Source of the DNA: Hydractinia symbiolongicarpus
Lineage: Eukaryota > Cnidaria > Hydrozoa > Anthoathecata > Hydractiniidae
Direction of reading: 5' to 3'
Assembly (NCBI RefSeq): GCF_029227915.1
Contig: NC_079877.1
Span: 19,185,851-19,249,850, forward strand
Length of the DNA stretch: 64,000 bases
In this document: positions 1 through 9,284 of the stretch, in pieces
Numbering within the stretch: position 1 is the first letter of the stretch
Layout of the letters: the number at the start of each line of letters is the position of its first letter
The notes under the pieces: model-generated
Told to the model about the DNA's origin: nothing
What the model saw: the letters and a program-made list of their open reading frames with translations, nothing else
Database searches by the model: none
Translations under genes and position numbers: made by a program

Positions 1-1088
1 CAAGAAAAACGACTTGGCACGATGCAGTCCATTGAGAATGAAGGGACTAGACCAATGATACCATGCGCAGGCTTGTGGAACCACGTAATTTACGTGTAAG
101 GCCTTTATTAGGCCGCAAAAGCCATATTACGGCTTTTAGAAGGCTATGCACGTAGTTGACGGTGATATAAGGGCATGGCGCCAAGGCAAATGACTTTGGA
201 CGTTGTAGTTCATTTGGACTGCAAGGACTAGACCAATGGCAAGTTGCGCAAACACGTGGAACAACGTAATTCACGTGTAAGGCCTTTATTAGGCCGCAAA
301 AGCCATATTACGGCTTGTCGAAGGCTATGCAATCAGTTGCCGGTGATATAAGGGCATGGCGTCAAGAAAAACGACTTGGCACGTTTTTAGTCCATTGAGA
401 CTGCAAGGACTAGACCAATGCCAAGCTGCGCGAACACGTGGAACCACGTAATTCACGTGTAAGGCCTTTATTAGGCCGCAAAAGCCAAGTTACGGTTTTT
501 AGAAGGGTATCCACGTAGTTAAGGGTGATATAAAGGCATGGCGCCATGGAAAACCACTTGGGACGTTGTAGATCATTATGACTGCAAGGACTAAGCCCAT
601 GGCAACCTGTGCGGCCCCGTGCAACGACGTATTTTATGTGTAGGGCCTTAATTATGTCGTAAAAGACCATATTACTGCTTTTAGAAGGCTATGCACGTAG
701 TTGACGGTGATATAAGAGCATGGCGCCAAGAAAAACGACTTGGCACGATGCAGTCCATTGAGAATGAAGGGACTAGACCAATGATACTATGCGCAGGCTT
801 GTGGAACCACGTAATTTACGTGTAAGGCCTTTATTAGGCCGCAAAAGCCATATTACGGCTTTTAGAAGGCTATGCACGTAGTTGACGGTGATATAAGGGC
901 ATGGCGCCAAGGCAAATGACTTTGGACGTTGTAGTCCATTGAGACTGCAAAGACTAGACCAATGGCAAGCTGCGCGAACACGTGGAACCACGTAATTTAC
1001 GTGTAAGAACTTTATTGAGCCGGAAAAGCCATATTACGGCTTTTAGAAGGCTATGCACGTAGTTGACGGTGATATAAGGGCATGGCGC
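1..1088. repeat. Six satellite monomers, near-identical to 6198-7285
   Basis: This block matches 6198-7285 at an offset of 6197 bp with only a few substitutions. One is the monomer end reading ggcgtcaag near 360 against ggcatcaag near 6557; another is gtgtagggcc near 640 against gtgtaaggcc near 6837. Subtracting the 748 bp of transposon plus target duplication leaves 5449 bp, or 30 monomers, so the two blocks are in register. The block contains an F-type monomer (cacgtttttagtccattgag) and an E-type monomer (taagaactttattgagccgg). At 1089 the copies part ways: here the array switches to a C-type monomer, while at 7286 it continues into B. The breakpoint falls at a monomer boundary in phase. 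Confidence 0.9.
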
Positions 1089-2093
1089 CAACAAAACCGA
1101 CTTGGAACGTTGTAGTCCATTGAGACTGAAAGGTCTAGACCAATGATGCCATGAGCAGTCTCGTGGAACTAAGTGATTAACGTGTAAGGCTTTTATTAGG
1201 CGGCAAGAGGCCATAGTACGGCTTTTAGAAGGCTATGCTCGTAGTTGACGGTGATATAAGGGCATGGCGCCAAGGCAAATGAGTTTGGACGATGTAGTCC
1301 TTTGAGACTGAGAGAACTAGACCAATAGGAAGCTGCGCGGACATGTGGAACCACGTAATTCACGTGGAAAGCCTTAATTAGGCCGCACAAAGCCATAATA
1401 CGGCTCTTAGAAAGCTTTGCACGTAGTTGATGGTGATACAAGGCCATAACGCCAAGGAAACCGACTGGGGACGTTGTAGTCCATTGAGACTGAAAGGTCT
1501 AGACCAATGATAACATGAGCAGGCTCGTGGAACTAAGTGATTAACGTGTAAGGCCTTTATTAGGCGGCAAGAGGCCATAGTACGGCTTTTAGAAGGCTAT
1601 GTTCGTAGTTGACGTTGATATAAGGCAATGGCGCCATGGAAAACGACTTGGGACGTTTTAGATCGTTATGACTGCAAGGACTAAACCCATGGCAACCTGT
1701 GCGGACCCGTGCAACGACGTATTTTATGTGTAGGGCCTTAATTATGTCGTAAAAGACCATATTACTGCTTTTAGAAGGCTATGCACGTAGTTGACGGTGA
1801 TATAAGGGCATGGCGCCAAGAAAAACGACTTGGCACGATGCAATCCATTGAGAATGAAGGGACTAGACCAATGATACCATGCGCAGGCTTGTGGAACCAC
1901 GTAATTTACGTGTAAGGCCTTTATTAGGCCGCAAAAGCCATATTACGGCTTTTAGAAGGCTATGCACGTAGTTGACGGTGATATAAGGGCATGGCGCCAA
2001 GGCAAATGACTTTGGACGTTGTAGTCCATTGAGACTGCAAAGACTAGACCAATGGCAAGCTGCGCGAACACGTGGAACCACGTAATTTACGTT

Positions 2094-2097
2094 TTAA
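2094..2097. repeat. Target site duplication, left (TTAA)
   Basis: TTAA directly abuts the left terminal repeat and is repeated at 2842-2845. A single TTAA stands at the equivalent place in the unoccupied copy (4841-4844). Confidence 0.93.
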
Positions 2098-2114
2098 CCC
2101 TATTCGGTCCGGGG
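2098..2114 (+). repeat. Left terminal inverted repeat of the MITE
   Basis: The sequence CCCTATTCGGTCCGGGG is the exact reverse complement of 2825-2841. Beyond 17 bp the two ends differ: ttttt follows here, whereas the other end extends as a longer C run. Confidence 0.95.
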
Positions 2115-2135
2115 TTTTTCGAACATACTGTGACC

Positions 2136-2161
2136 GGGGGGGGGCGGATTCTGCCCCCCCC
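2136..2161. repeat. Subterminal G/C palindrome, left
   Basis: Nine G, then CGGATTCTG, then eight C. The segment can fold back on itself with the G run pairing to the C run and one G-T wobble near the loop. An equivalent palindrome lies near the other end, so the element has a hairpin just inside each terminus. Confidence 0.85.
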
Positions 2162-2801
2162 TCAATAACTTTTCATAGGATTGTTCAAATTGAATCAAAC
2201 TTGGCACACTTATAGTACGTCATAAAAGGAACAAAATGGCGCCAATAAACTTTTGCTTGCGTCAGCACATTTTCTGTGACGTCATCAGAAGCTTGAAAAT
2301 TGTCAAAAATGCCACTATCTGCTTAAAATATAATTACTTTCGTTCTACAGCGAATTTTTACATTCTGTTTAAAGTTTCTGAAAGCTAAATAAAAGTTATT
2401 TAACATATCTTCCGGTTTTTACATGAATCGGATAAAAAATTGCCAAAAATTGCCCGAAAATCCGTTTTTTTCTGATTTTCGGGTGAAATCCGACAAAATC
2501 GGGAAATCGGATTAGTCACGTGTTCAAATTATTCAAAATGATTTTTCTTGATGAAATAAAGTTGTGTTGCAAGTTTCAAGTTCTAAGGATAATTCTAACA
2601 GGAGTTATTATATTTTCCCCATTATAAGGATTTCATAGAGATTTTTAGGGGTAGTTTCGAGTAATGGCCAATATCAAAGCCTCTGAAAGGTATGGGACCT
2701 AAAAAATTAGCATGCAGGTGTCTAATAGATAAATGTTGAAACTCAGTAAGTACCATAGCCATATAACAAAGCAATCAGGAGTTATTAAAAAAAGACCGTC
2801 A

Positions 2802-2828
2802 GGGGGGGCGGAATCCGCCCCCCCCCCC
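2802..2828. repeat. Subterminal G/C palindrome, right
   Basis: Seven G, then CGGAATCCG, then eleven C. The core GGCGGAATCCGCC is a perfect dyad. It mirrors the left palindrome at 2136-2161 and overlaps the right terminal repeat through the C run. Confidence 0.85.
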
Positions 2829-2841
2829 GGACCGAATAGGG
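2825..2841 (-). repeat. Right terminal inverted repeat of the MITE
   Basis: The sequence CCCCGGACCGAATAGGG is the exact reverse complement of 2098-2114. It sits at the end of an 11-base C run (2818-2828) that also closes the subterminal hairpin. A minus-strand open frame from the neighbouring satellite reads into this end, giving a glycine-rich tail with no coding significance. Confidence 0.95.
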
Positions 2842-2845
2842 TTAA
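2842..2845. repeat. Target site duplication, right (TTAA)
   Basis: TTAA directly follows the right terminal repeat. The satellite then resumes with gaactttattgagccgg, the continuation expected from the unoccupied copy. Confidence 0.93.
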
Positions 2846-3835
2846 GAACTTTATTGAGCCGGAGAAGCCATATTACGGCTTTTAGAAGGCTATGCACGTA
2901 GTTGACGGTGATATAAGGGCATGGCGCCAAGGGAAATGACTTTGGACGATGTAGTCCTTTGAGACTGAGAGAACTAGACCAATAGGAAGCTGCGCGGACA
3001 TGTGGAACCACGTAATTCACGTGGAAAGCCTTAATTAGGCCGCAAAAAGCCATAATACGGCTTTTAGAAAGCTTTGCACGTAGTTGATGGTGATACAAGG
3101 CCACGACGCCAAGAAAACCGACTTGGAACGTTGTAGTCCATTGAGACTGAAAGGTCTAGACCAATGATACCATGAGCAGGCTCGTGGAACTAAGTGATTA
3201 ACGTGTAAGGCCTTTATTAGGCGGCAAGAGGCCATAGTACGGCTTTTAGAAGGCTATGTTCGTAGTTGACGTTGATATAAGGCAATGGCGCCATGGAAAA
3301 CGACTAGGGACGTTGTAGATCATTAATACTGCAAGGACTAAACCCATGGCAACCTGTGCGGACCCGTGGAACCACGTATTATAAGTGTAGGGCCTTAATT
3401 ATGTCGTAAAAGACCATATTACTGCTTTTAGAAGGCTATGCACGTAGTTGACGGTGAGAAAAGGCCATGGCGGCAAGGAAAAGACTTGGCACGTTGCGGT
3501 CCATTGAGAATGAAGGGACTGGACCAATGATACCATGCGCAGGCTTGTGGAACCACGTAATTTACGTGTAAGGCCTTTATTAGGCCGCAAAAGCCATATT
3601 ACGGCTTTTAGAAGGCTATGCACGTAGTTGACGGTGATATAAGGGCATGGCGCCAAGGCAAATGACTTTGGACGATGTAGTCCTTTGAGACTGAGAGAAC
3701 TAGACCAATAGGAAGCTGCACGGACATGTGGAACCACGTAATTCACGTGTAAAGCCTTAATTAGGCCGCAAAAAGCCATAATACGGCTTTTAGAAAGCTT
3801 TGCACGTAGTTGATGGTGATACAAGGCCATGACGC

Positions 3836-5834
3836 CAACAAAACCGACTTGGAACGTTGTAGTCCATTGAGACTGAAAGGTCTAGACCAATGATGCCATG
3901 AGCAGTCTCGTGGAACTAAGTGATTAACGTGTAAGGCTTTTATTAGGCGGCAAGAGGCCATAGTACGGCTTTTAGAAGGCTATGCTCGTAGTTGACGGTG
4001 ATATAAGGGCATGGCGCCAAGGCAAATGAGTTTGGACGATGTAGTCCTTTGAGACTGAGAGAACTAGACCAATAGGCAGCTGCACGGACATGTGGAACCA
4101 CGTAATTCACGTGGAAAGCCTTAATTAGGCCGCACAAAGCCATAATACGGCTCTTAGAAAGCTTTGCACGTAGTTGATGGTGATACAAGGCCATAACGCC
4201 AAGGAAACCGACTGGGGACGTTGTAGTCCATTGAGACTGAAAGGTCTAGACCAATGATAACATGAGCAGGCTCGTGGAACTAAGTGATTAACGTGTAAGG
4301 CCTTTATTAGGCGGCAAGAGGCCATAGTACGGCTTTTAGAAGGCTATGTTCGTAGTTGACGTTGATATAAGGCAATGGCGCCATGGAAAACGACTTGGGA
4401 CGTTTTAGATCGTTATGACTGCAAGGACTAAACCCATGGCAACCTGTGCGGACCCGTGCAACGACGTATTTTATGTGTAGGGCCTTAATTATGTCGTAAA
4501 AGACCATATTACTGCTTTTAGAAGGCTATGCACGTAGTTGACGGTGATATAAGGGCATGGCGCCAAGAAAAACGACTTGGCACGATGCAGTCCATTGAGA
4601 ATGAAGGGACTAGACCAATGATACCATGCGCAGGCTTGTGGAACCACGTAATTTACGTGTAAGGCCTTTATTAGGCCGCAAAAGCCATATTACGGCTTTT
4701 AGAAGGCTATGCACGTAGTTGACGGTGATATAAGGGCATGGCGCCAAGGCAAATGACTTTGGACGTTGTAGTCCATTGAGACTGCAAAGACTAGACCAAT
4801 GGCAAGCTGCGCGAACACGTGGAACCACGTAATTTACGTTTTAAGAACTTTATTGAGCCGGAGAAGCCATATTACGGCTTTTAGAAGGCTATGCACGTAG
4901 TTGACGGTGATATAAGGGCATGGCGCCAAGGGAAATGACTTTGGACGATGTAGTCCTTTGAGACTGAGAGAACTAGACCAATAGGAAGCTGCGCGGACAT
5001 GTGGAACCACGTAATTCACGTGGAAAGCCTTAATTAGGCCGCAAAAAGCCATAATACGGCTTTTAGAAAGCTTTGCACGTAGTTGATGGTGATACAAGGC
5101 CACGACGCCAAGAAAACCGACTTGGAACGTTGTAGTCCATTGAGACTGAAAGGTCTAGACCAATGATACCATGAGCAGGCTCGTGGAACTAAGTGATTAA
5201 CGTGTAAGGCCTTTATTAGGCGGCAAGAGGCCATAGTACGGCTTTTAGAAGGCTATGTTCGTAGTTGACGTTGATATAAGGCAATGGCGCCATGGAAAAC
5301 GACTAGGGACGTTGTAGATCATTAATACTGCAAGGACTAAACCCATGGCAACCTGTGCGGACCCGTGGAACCACGTATTATAAGTGTAGGGCCTTAATTA
5401 TGTCGTAAAAGACCATATTACTGCTTTTAGAAGGCTATGCACGTAGTTGACGGTGAGAAAAGGCCATGGCGGCAAGGAAAAGACTTGGCACGTTGCGGTC
5501 CATTGAGAATGAAGGGACTGGACCAATGATACCATGCGCAGGCTTGTGGAACCACGTAATTTACGTGTAAGGCCTTTATTAGGCCGCAAAAGCCATATTA
5601 CGGCTTTTAGAAGGCTATGCACGTAGTTGACGGTGATATAAGGGCATGGCGCCAAGGCAAATGACTTTGGACGATGTAGTCCTTTGAGACTGAGAGAACT
5701 AGACCAATAGGAAGCTGCGCGGACATGTGGAACCACGTAATTCACGTGGAAAGCCTTAATTAGGCCGCAAAAAGCCATAATACGGCTTTTAGAAAGCTTT
5801 GCACGTAGTTGATGGTGATACAAGGCCATGACGC
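3836..5834. repeat. 1999 bp 11-monomer unit, copy 2, without the transposon
   Basis: The second tandem copy of the block at 1089-3835 lacks the 748 bp insertion. The two copies agree almost everywhere, including private variants such as the caacaaaacc start, the acgttttaagaact insertion-site context and the gccggagaagcc segment. The length 1999 bp is 11 monomers of 181.7 bp. At 5835 the next monomer begins caagaaaacc, so the duplication ends exactly at a monomer boundary. Confidence 0.92.
4841..4844. other. Empty transposon site (single TTAA)
   Basis: This position corresponds to 2094 at an offset of 2747. Flanks are the same on both sides (aatttacgt before, gaactttattgagccgg after) with one TTAA and no element. 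It is either the pre-insertion state or a precise excision product. piggyBac elements are known to excise without a footprint, so sequence alone does not decide. Confidence 0.9.
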
Positions 5835-7830
5835 CAAGAAAACCGACTTGGAACGTTGTAGTCCATTGAGACTGAAAGGTCTAGACCAATGATGCCATGA
5901 GCAGTCTCGTGGAACTAAGTGATTAACGTGTAAAGCTTTTATTAGGCGGCAAAAGCCAAGTTACGGCTTTTAGAAGGGTATCCACGTAGTTAAGGGTGAT
6001 ATAAAGGCATGGCGCCATGGAAAACGACTTGGGACGTTGTAGATCATTATGACTGCAAGGACTAAGCCCATTGCAACCTGTGCGGCCCCGTGCAACGACG
6101 TATTTTATGTGTAGGGCCTTAATTATGTCGTAAAAGGCCATATTACTGCTTTTAGAAGGCTATGCACGTAGTTGACGGTGTTATAAGGGCATGGCGCCAA
6201 GAAAAACGACTTGGCACGATGCAGTCCATTGAGAATGAAGGGACTAGACCAATGATACCATGCGCAGGCTTGTGGAACCACGTAATTTACGTGTAAGGCC
6301 TTTATTAGGCCGCAAAAGCCATATTACGGCTTTTAGAAGGCTATGCACGTAGTTGACGGTGATATAAGGGCATGGCGCCAAGGCAAATGACTTTGGACGT
6401 TGTAGTTCATTTGGACTGCAAGGACTAGACCAATGGCAAGTTGCGCAAACACGTGGAACAACGTAATTCACGTGTAAGGCCTTTATTAGGCCGCAAAAGC
6501 CATATTACGGCTTGTCGAAGGCTATGCAATCAGTTGCCGGTGATATAAGGGCATGGCATCAAGAAAAACGACTTGGCACGTTTTTAGTCCATTGAGACTG
6601 CAAGGACTAGACCAATGCCAAGCTGCGCGAACACGTGGAACCACGTAATTCACGTGTAAGGCCTTTATTAGGCCGCAAAAGCCAAGTTACGGTTTTTAGA
6701 AGGGTATCCACGTAGTTAAGGGTGATATAAAGGCATGGCGCCATGGAAAACCACTTGGGACGTTGTAGATCATTATGACTGCAAGGACTAAGCCCATGGC
6801 AACCTGTGCGGCCCCGTGCAACGACGTATTTTATGTGTAAGGCCTTAATTATGTCGTAAAAGACCATATTACTGCTTTTAGAAGGCTATGCACGTAGTTG
6901 ACGGTGATATAAGAGCATGGCGCCAAGAAAAACGACTTGGCACGATGCAGTCCATTGAGAATGAAGGGACTAGACCAATGATACTATGCGCAGGCTTGTG
7001 GAACCACGTAATTTACGTGTAAGGCCTTTATTAGGCCGCAAAAGCCATATTACGGCTTTTAGAAGGCTATGCACGTAGTTGACGGTGATATAAGGGCATG
7101 GCGCCAAGGCAAATGACTTTGGACGTTGTAGTCCATTGAGACTGCAAAGACTAGACCAATGGCAAGCTGCGCGAACACGTGGAACCACGTAATTTACGTG
7201 TAAGAACTTTATTGAGCCGGAAAAGCCATATTACGGCTTTTAGAAGGCTATGCACGTAGTTGACGGTGATATAAGGGCATGGCGCCAAGGGAAATGACTT
7301 TGGACGATGTAGTCCTTTGAGACTGAGAGAACTAGACCAATAGGAAGCTGCGCGGACATGTGGAACCACGTAATTCACGTGTAAAGCCTTAATTAGGCCG
7401 CAAAAAGCAATAATACGGCTTTAAGAAAGCTTTGCACGTAGTTGATGGTGATACAAGGCCATGACGCCAAGAAAACCGACTTGGAACGTTGTAGTCCATT
7501 GAGACTAAAAGGTCTAGACCAATGATGCCATGACCAGTCTCGTGGAACTAAGTGATTAACGTGTAAAGCTTTTATTAGGCGGCAAAAGCCAAGTTACGGC
7601 TTTTAGAAGGGTATCCACGTAGTTAAGGGTGATATAAAGGCATGGCGCCATGGAAAACGACTTGGGACGTTGTAGATCATTATGACTGCAAGGACTAAGC
7701 CCATGGCAACCTGTGCGGCCCCGTGCAACGACGTATTTTATGTGTAGGGCCTTTATTATGTCGTAAAAGGCCATATTACTGCTTTTAGAAGGCTATGCAC
7801 GTAGTTGACGGTGATATAAGGGCATGGCGC
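5835..7830. repeat. Mixed satellite block, 11 monomers
   Basis: It includes a C2 monomer (aagcttttattaggcggc, agaagggtatccacgtagtt), D2 (catggaaaac with gtgcggccccgtgcaacgac), A, G-like, F and E monomers. From 6198 to 7285 it repeats 1-1088. From 6560 it also matches 33606 onward at an offset of 27046 bp. After 7286 come B, C2-type and D2 monomers that lead into the regular ABCD units at 7831. The rare variant gacggtgttataagg near 6176 recurs only near 38305 and 38487. Confidence 0.88.
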
Positions 7831-7911
7831 CAAGAAAAACGACTTGGCACGATGCAGTCCATTGAGAATGAAGGGACTAGACCAATGATACCATGCACAG
7901 GCTTGTGGAAC

Positions 7912-7965
7912 CACGTAATTTACGTGTAAGGCCTTTATTAGGCCGCAAAAGCCATATTACGGCTT
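7912..7965. other. Three adjacent dyads in a representative A monomer
   Basis: Within 54 bp there are three inverted repeats: CACGTAATTTACGTG (7912-7926, 7 bp arms around one base), GGCCTTTATTAGGCC (7930-7944, 5 bp arms) and AAGCCATATTACGGCTT (7949-7965, 5 bp arms). The same trio recurs in every A monomer. B and C2 monomers keep the AAGCC/GGCTT arms while the loop changes (ATAATAC, AAGTTAC). D monomers lose most of the pairing. Roles as protein-binding or cruciform-forming sites are possible but not shown. Confidence 0.8.
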
Positions 7966-8368
7966 TTAGAAGGCTATGCACGTAGTTGACGGTGATATAA
8001 GGGCATGGCGCCAAGACAAATGAGTTTGGACGATGTAGTCCTTTGAGACTGAGAGAACTAGACCAATAGGAAGCTGCGCGGACATGTGGAACCACGTAAT
8101 TCACGTGGAAAGCCTTAATTTGGCCGCGAAAAGCCATAATACGGCTTTTAGAAAGCTTTGCACGTAGTTGATGGTGATACAAGGCCACGACGCCAAGAAA
8201 ACCGACTTGGAACGTTGTAGTCCATTGAGACTGAAAGGTCTAGACCAATGATACCATGAGCAGGCTCGTGGAACTAAGTGATTAACGTGTAAGGCCTTTA
8301 TTAGGCGGCAAGAGGCCATAGTACGGCTTTTAGAAGGCTATGTTCGTAGTTGACGTTGATATAAGGCA

Positions 8369-8378
8369 ATGGCGCCAT
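8369..8378. other. ATGGCGCCAT palindrome at a C/D monomer boundary
   Basis: A perfect 10 bp palindrome spans the C to D junction. An 8 bp version, TGGCGCCA, spans A to B (8006-8013). B to C (gacgccaag) and D to A (ggcggcaagg) lack it. GGCGCC therefore recurs at alternating 363 and 364 bp spacing inside regular ABCD runs. Confidence 0.85.
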
Positions 8379-9284
8379 GGAAAACGACTTGGGACGTTGT
8401 AGATCATTAATACTGCAAGGACTAAACCCATGGCAACCTGTGCGGACCCGTGGAACCACGTATTATAAGTGTAGGGCCTTAATTATGTCGTAAAAGACCA
8501 TATTACTGCTTTTAGAAGGCTATGCACGTAGTTGACGGTGAGAAAAGGCCATGGCGGCAAGGAAAACGACTTGGCACGTTGCGGTCCATTGAGAATGAAG
8601 GGACTAGACCAATGATACCATGCGCAGGCTTGTGGAACCACGTAATTTACGTGTAAGGCCTTTATTAGGCCGCAAAAGCCATATTACGGCTTTTAGAAGG
8701 CTATGCACGTAGTTGACGGTGATATAAGGGCATGGCGCCAAGGCAAATGACTTTGGACGATGTAGTCCTTTGAGACTGAGAGAACTAGACCAATAGAAAG
8801 CTGCGCGGACATGTGGAACCACGTAATTCACGTGTAAAGCCTTAATTAGGCCGCAAAAAGCCATAATACGGCTTTTAGAAAGCTTTGCACGTAGTTGATG
8901 GTGATACAAGGCCATGACGCCAAGAAAACCGACTTGGAACGTTGTAGTCCATTGAGACTGAAAGGTCTAGACCAATGATGCCATGAGCAGTCTCGTGGAA
9001 CTAAGTGATTAACGTGTAAGGCTTTAATTAGGCGGCAAGAGGCCATAGTACGGCTTTTAGAAGGCTATGCTCGTAGTTGACGTTGATATAAGGCAATGGT
9101 GCCATGGAAAACAACTTGGGACGTTGTAGATCATTATGAGGGCAAGGACTAAGCCCATGGCAACCTGTGCGGCCCCGTGCAACGACGTATTTTATGTGTA
9201 GGGCCTTAATTATGTCGTAAAAGACCATATTACTGCTTTTAGAAGGCTATGCACGTAGTTGACGGTGATATAAGGGCATGGCGC

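Larger units (their letters stand above)
2098..2841. mobile_element. piggyBac-like non-autonomous element (MITE), 744 bp
   Basis: This is the only non-satellite stretch. It has perfect 17 bp terminal inverted repeats, starting CCCTATTCGGTCCGGGG and ending with its reverse complement, flanked on both sides by TTAA. A TTAA duplication with ends beginning CCC is the signature of the piggyBac superfamily. Just inside each end lies a G-run/C-run palindrome (2136-2161 and 2802-2828). The interior is A+T-rich and holds no open frame of 64 codons or more starting within it, so no transposase is encoded and mobility would depend on a transposase supplied elsewhere. The matching unoccupied site is at 4841-4844. 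Family assignment rests on termini and target only; the autonomous partner is not in this window. Confidence 0.9.
1089..3835. repeat. 1999 bp 11-monomer unit, copy 1, carrying the transposon
   Basis: The first copy of an 11-monomer block starts at a C-type monomer with the private variant caacaaaaccgac. Sequence left of 2097 repeats at +2747 and sequence right of 2842 repeats at +1999. The 748 bp difference is exactly the inserted element plus one 4 bp target duplication. Shared private variants, such as gccggagaagcc next to the insertion, confirm that the two copies descend from one block rather than being generic monomers. The block ends at 3835, where copy 2 starts with the same caacaaaacc monomer. 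Confidence 0.92.
7831..9284. repeat. ABCD higher-order repeat, two 727 bp units
   Basis: The first unit is A 7831-8011 (181 bp), B 8012-8193, C 8194-8375 and D 8376-8557 (182 bp each). The second unit starts at 8558 and ends at 9284, again 727 bp. In the second unit A has the A2 start (caaggaaaacgacttggcac, gttgcggtccattgag) that regularly follows a D ending in ggcggc, and the last monomer is D2-like (gatcattatgagggcaagg). Alternation of A and A2 between successive units suggests a still larger 1454 bp period in places. Confidence 0.92.

Noticed and set aside
2237-2245. atggcgcca inside the transposon as captured satellite
   Set aside because: Only about nine bases agree with the monomer boundary and the flanks do not, so chance is sufficient.
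2277-2284. TGACGTCA palindrome inside the transposon as a regulatory site
   Set aside because: A single 8 bp match in a non-coding element with no adjacent gene is not enough support.
2799-3104. A frame with a glycine-rich C-terminus
   Set aside because: It is satellite sequence reading into the G/C-run right end of the transposon. The glycine stretch is translated poly-C/poly-G.
8194-8375. CENP-B box (TTCGnnnnAnnCGGG) in C monomers
   Set aside because: The nearest match, ttcgtagttgacgtt, has TTCG but lacks the central A and the CGGG. I found no canonical box in the consensus monomers on either strand.
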